Shown here: one piece after another, positions 61,962-64,000 of the stretch
Layout: each line of letters begins with the position of its first letter
How positions within the stretch are numbered: position 1 is the stretch's first letter
DNA from: Streptomyces calvus
Lineage (GTDB): Bacteria > Actinomycetota > Actinomycetes > Streptomycetales > Streptomycetaceae
Length of the DNA: 64,000 bases
Direction of reading: 5' to 3'
Assembly: GCF_006782915.1 (NCBI RefSeq)
Contig: NZ_VCNP01000032.1
Span: forward strand, 62,001 to 126,000
Made by a program: the position numbers and the translations under genes
Notes under the pieces: model-generated
Told to the model about the DNA's origin: nothing
The model's input: the letters and a program-made list of their open reading frames with translations, nothing else
Database searches by the model: none

Positions 61962-63266
61962 ATGGCCGACCGCTACCTGACCTTCACCGGCACCGCACCC
62001 GGCCGCTTCCTGACCCGCCGGCTGGGCCTGCCCCAGCCTGCGGAGCTGCGGCGCTGGTCGGCCGAGCGGCCCGGCCTGGACGGCGGCCTGCTCCACCTCA
62101 CCGCGGGCAAGTCCGACCTCGACCTGCCGCCCGTCCTCGCCCGCGCGGGCCTCGGCGAGGACGAGACGGGACGGCCCGCCGCCGTCGTCGTGGACGCCTC
62201 CGGCATCCGGGACGTCGAAGGGCTCGCCGAGGTCCACGCGGCCCTGCACCCCGTCGTCCGGTCGGTCGCGGCGAGCGGCCGGATCGTCGTGCTCGGCGCC
62301 CCGCTCGACCCCGCCGACCACCACCAGGCCGCCGCCCAGCAGGCCCTGGAGGGCTTCACCCGCTCCCTCGGCAAGGAGATCGGCCGCGGCAGGACGGTGA
62401 ACCTGGTGCGCCTCACCGACGCCCGGGCCGCCGAGTCCACCCTCGCCTTCCTGCTCTCCCCCAAGTCCGCCTACGTCAGCGGCCAGGTGATCGAGGTGGG
62501 CGGGCACGACCCGGTCGTCCCGGACGACCCGGACCGGCCCCTCGCCGGGCGCACCGCCCTGGTGACCGGGGCCGCGCGCGGCATCGGCGAGGCCGTCGCC
62601 GAGACGCTGGCCCGGGACGGCGCTCAGGTCGTCGTCCTCGACGTGCCGGGCGCCGAACAGGACGCGCGGCGCGTCGCGGACCGGCTCGGCGGGACCGCGC
62701 TGCCCCTCGACATCACCGCGCCCGACGCGGGCGCGCGGATCGCCGAGGCGCTGCCCGACGGGATCGACGTCCTCGTGCACAACGCGGGCATCACCCGGGA
62801 CCGGCGGCTGGTCAACATGTCCGCCGAGCGCTGGATCCAGGTGCTGGAGGTGAACCTGGCGAGCGTGCTGCGCACGACCGACGCGCTGCTGTCCTCGGGG
62901 TCCCTGAAGCAGGGCGGACGGATCGTGGCGACGGCCTCCATCGCGGGCATCGCCGGGAACGCCGGGCAGACCAACTACGGCGCCAGCAAGGCCGGAGTGA
63001 CCGGGCTGGTCCGCTGCCTCGCGCCGCGCGCGCTGGCCGAGCACGGTGTGACGGTGAACGCGGTCGCGCCCGGCTTCATCGAGACGAAGATGACCGCCGC
63101 CGTTCCGCTGTTCATCCGGGAGGCCGGGCGCCGGATGAACTCCCTGGCGCAGGGCGGGCTTCCGGCGGACGTGGCCGAGACCACCGCCTGGCTCGCCCAC
63201 CCGGCCTCGGGCGCGGTCAACGGACAGGTCGTGCGGGTCTGCGGCCAGAGCCTGCTGGGGGCGTGA
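61962..63266 (+). CDS. Two-domain 3-oxoacyl-thioester reductase (FabG4-like)
   Basis: Protein of 434 aa with an N-terminal flavodoxin-like domain (from MADRYLTFTGTAPGRF) and a C-terminal SDR domain containing TGAARGIGEAV and the catalytic Ser, Tyr and Lys in ASIAGIAGNAGQTNYGASK. It matches the two-domain high-molecular-weight FabG4 group, which reduces 3-oxoacyl-CoA. ATG 61962 follows GGGAG by 6 nt. An earlier in-frame start at 61929 is open but lacks a good site. It is followed by an HtdX-like gene 4 bp downstream. Confidence 0.93.
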   Translation: MADRYLTFTGTAPGRFLTRRLGLPQPAELRRWSAERPGLDGGLLHLTAGKSDLDLPPVLARAGLGEDETGRPAAVVVDASGIRDVEGLAEVHAALHPVVRSVAASGRIVVLGAPLDPADHHQAAAQQALEGFTRSLGKEIGRGRTVNLVRLTDARAAESTLAFLLSPKSAYVSGQVIEVGGHDPVVPDDPDRPLAGRTALVTGAARGIGEAVAETLARDGAQVVVLDVPGAEQDARRVADRLGGTALPLDITAPDAGARIAEALPDGIDVLVHNAGITRDRRLVNMSAERWIQVLEVNLASVLRTTDALLSSGSLKQGGRIVATASIAGIAGNAGQTNYGASKAGVTGLVRCLAPRALAEHGVTVNAVAPGFIETKMTAAVPLFIREAGRRMNSLAQGGLPADVAETTAWLAHPASGAVNGQVVRVCGQSLLGA

Positions 63267-63270
63267 GGCC

Positions 63271-64000
63271 ATGGCGTCCGCACCGCCCCCGGTCGAACTC
63301 ACCCGCTCCCCCGCCCTCGCCCCGCTCCTCGCCCGCGGCGCCCTGCTGTCGCCGTTCAAACGGCCCCGCCCCGACGCCGGATTCCCCCGCACCCGGCTGG
63401 TGCTGCCCGCCCTGCGGATCGATTCCGCCCGGCTGGCGCGGTACGAGCGGGTGTGCGGCTTCCCGACCGGCGAGGAGGCGCTGCCGGTGACGTATCCGCA
63501 CGTGCTGGGCTTCCCGGCGGCGATGCGGCTGATGAGCGCGCGCGCCTTCCCGCTGCCGCTGCTGGGGCTGGTGCACACGTCGGTCCGGATCACCCGGCAC
63601 CGGCCGGTGGCGTCCACCGGCGCGTACGCACTGACGGTGTACGTCGACGGCCTGGCCCCGCACCGGCGCGGCACGGAGGCGGCCGTGGTCACCGAGCTGC
63701 GGGCCGGCGGGGAGCTGGTCTGGGAGTCACGCAGTACGTTTCTGGCCCGGCACCGCACCGCCGCGCAGCCGGCCGGGACCCGGGAGGACGACGGGCGCCC
63801 GGAGCTGCTGCCCGTGGTCGAGGAGTGGCAGCTGGCGGGTGACGTGGGGCGGCGCTACGGCGGCGCGTCCGGCGACCGCAACCCGATCCACCTGCACCCG
63901 CTGACCGCCCGCCTGTTCGGCTTCCCGCGCGCCATCGCGCACGGCATGTGGACCGTGGCCCGCTGCCTGGCCGCGCACGGCACCCCGGACGCCGTCGAGG
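63271..64000 (+). CDS. MaoC-type dehydratase (HtdX-like), partial
   Basis: The first 243 residues of a two-hotdog MaoC-like hydratase; the gene runs off the right edge. The hydratase-2 motif is seen in YGGASGDRNPIHLHPLTAR with FGFPRAIAHGMWTVARC after it, and the N-terminal hotdog has VTYPHVLGFPAAMRLM. In mycobacteria HtdX follows fabG4 and hydrates enoyl-CoA. The ATG is 4 bp after the FabG4-like stop, so they are cotranscribed. Confidence 0.9.
   Translation, partial: MASAPPPVELTRSPALAPLLARGALLSPFKRPRPDAGFPRTRLVLPALRIDSARLARYERVCGFPTGEEALPVTYPHVLGFPAAMRLMSARAFPLPLLGLVHTSVRITRHRPVASTGAYALTVYVDGLAPHRRGTEAAVVTELRAGGELVWESRSTFLARHRTAAQPAGTREDDGRPELLPVVEEWQLAGDVGRRYGGASGDRNPIHLHPLTARLFGFPRAIAHGMWTVARCLAAHGTPDAVE

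Overview
This is high-GC actinobacterial DNA, almost certainly a Streptomyces chromosome. The support is the very high G+C with strong third-position bias, frequent GTG starts, ATGA/GTGA stop-start couplings, a 14-type nuo operon, the futalosine menaquinone pathway (mqnA, mqnC) and Streptomyces-style Tad pilus and type VII secretion (T7SS) loci. Species cannot be told from the sequence alone. No rRNA, tRNA, CRISPR array or phage is visible. The only complete mobile element is one IS481-family insertion sequence.

Layout. (1) 1-9,182, minus strand: nuoA to nuoI (I cut by the window edge), all translationally coupled, with a Rex-type operator upstream. (2) 9,183-16,334: a secreted NlpC/P60 cell-wall peptidase, a MenJ-like FAD reductase, a GNAT, a PASTA protein, menG, a decayed glycosyltransferase remnant, a barrel-less amidohydrolase-like protein and mqnC. 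Together with nuo and mqnA (52,863-53,711) this makes much of the window a menaquinone and electron-transport neighbourhood. (3) 16,403-30,452: prepilin peptidase, a LysM/BTAD hybrid regulator, a lipoprotein plus secreted-protein pair, a frameshifted WXG100-like gene, an orphan RiPP-precursor-like gene, then a compact Tad (Flp) pilus operon read leftward from cpaB through cpaE, tadA, tadB, tadC and a pilin to three TadE/TadG-type genes.

(4) 30,983-43,913: mostly rightward genes for exported and secretion-associated proteins: lipoproteins, a duplicated-module membrane protein, a second copy of the lipoprotein plus secreted-protein pair, an EspG-like protein, a WxG-type membrane-active effector candidate, a WXG partner with a calpain-family cysteine protease, two downstream proteins sharing a repeated module, and two divergent 86-aa WXG100 proteins. 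(5) 43,987-52,789, minus strand: a large FHA-containing EccC ATPase and two Ser/Thr kinases, one with a PQQ-type propeller. Other core T7SS membrane parts (EccB, EccD, EccE, mycosin) are not in the window. (6) 52,863-64,000: mqnA, a cold-shock protein, an XRE-cupin regulator divergent from azlCD, a methyltransferase with an IS481 element inserted exactly at its stop codon, GC-rich tandem repeats, and a lipid-metabolism group (fadD15-like, thiolase, FabG4-like, HtdX-like) arranged like the mycobacterial fadA2-fabG4-htdX locus.

The most distinctive material is the T7SS cargo region (36-43 kb), the duplicated secreted-protein cassette flanking the Tad operon, the orphan leader-core peptide, and the IS whose target-site duplication supplies the stop codons of two genes.
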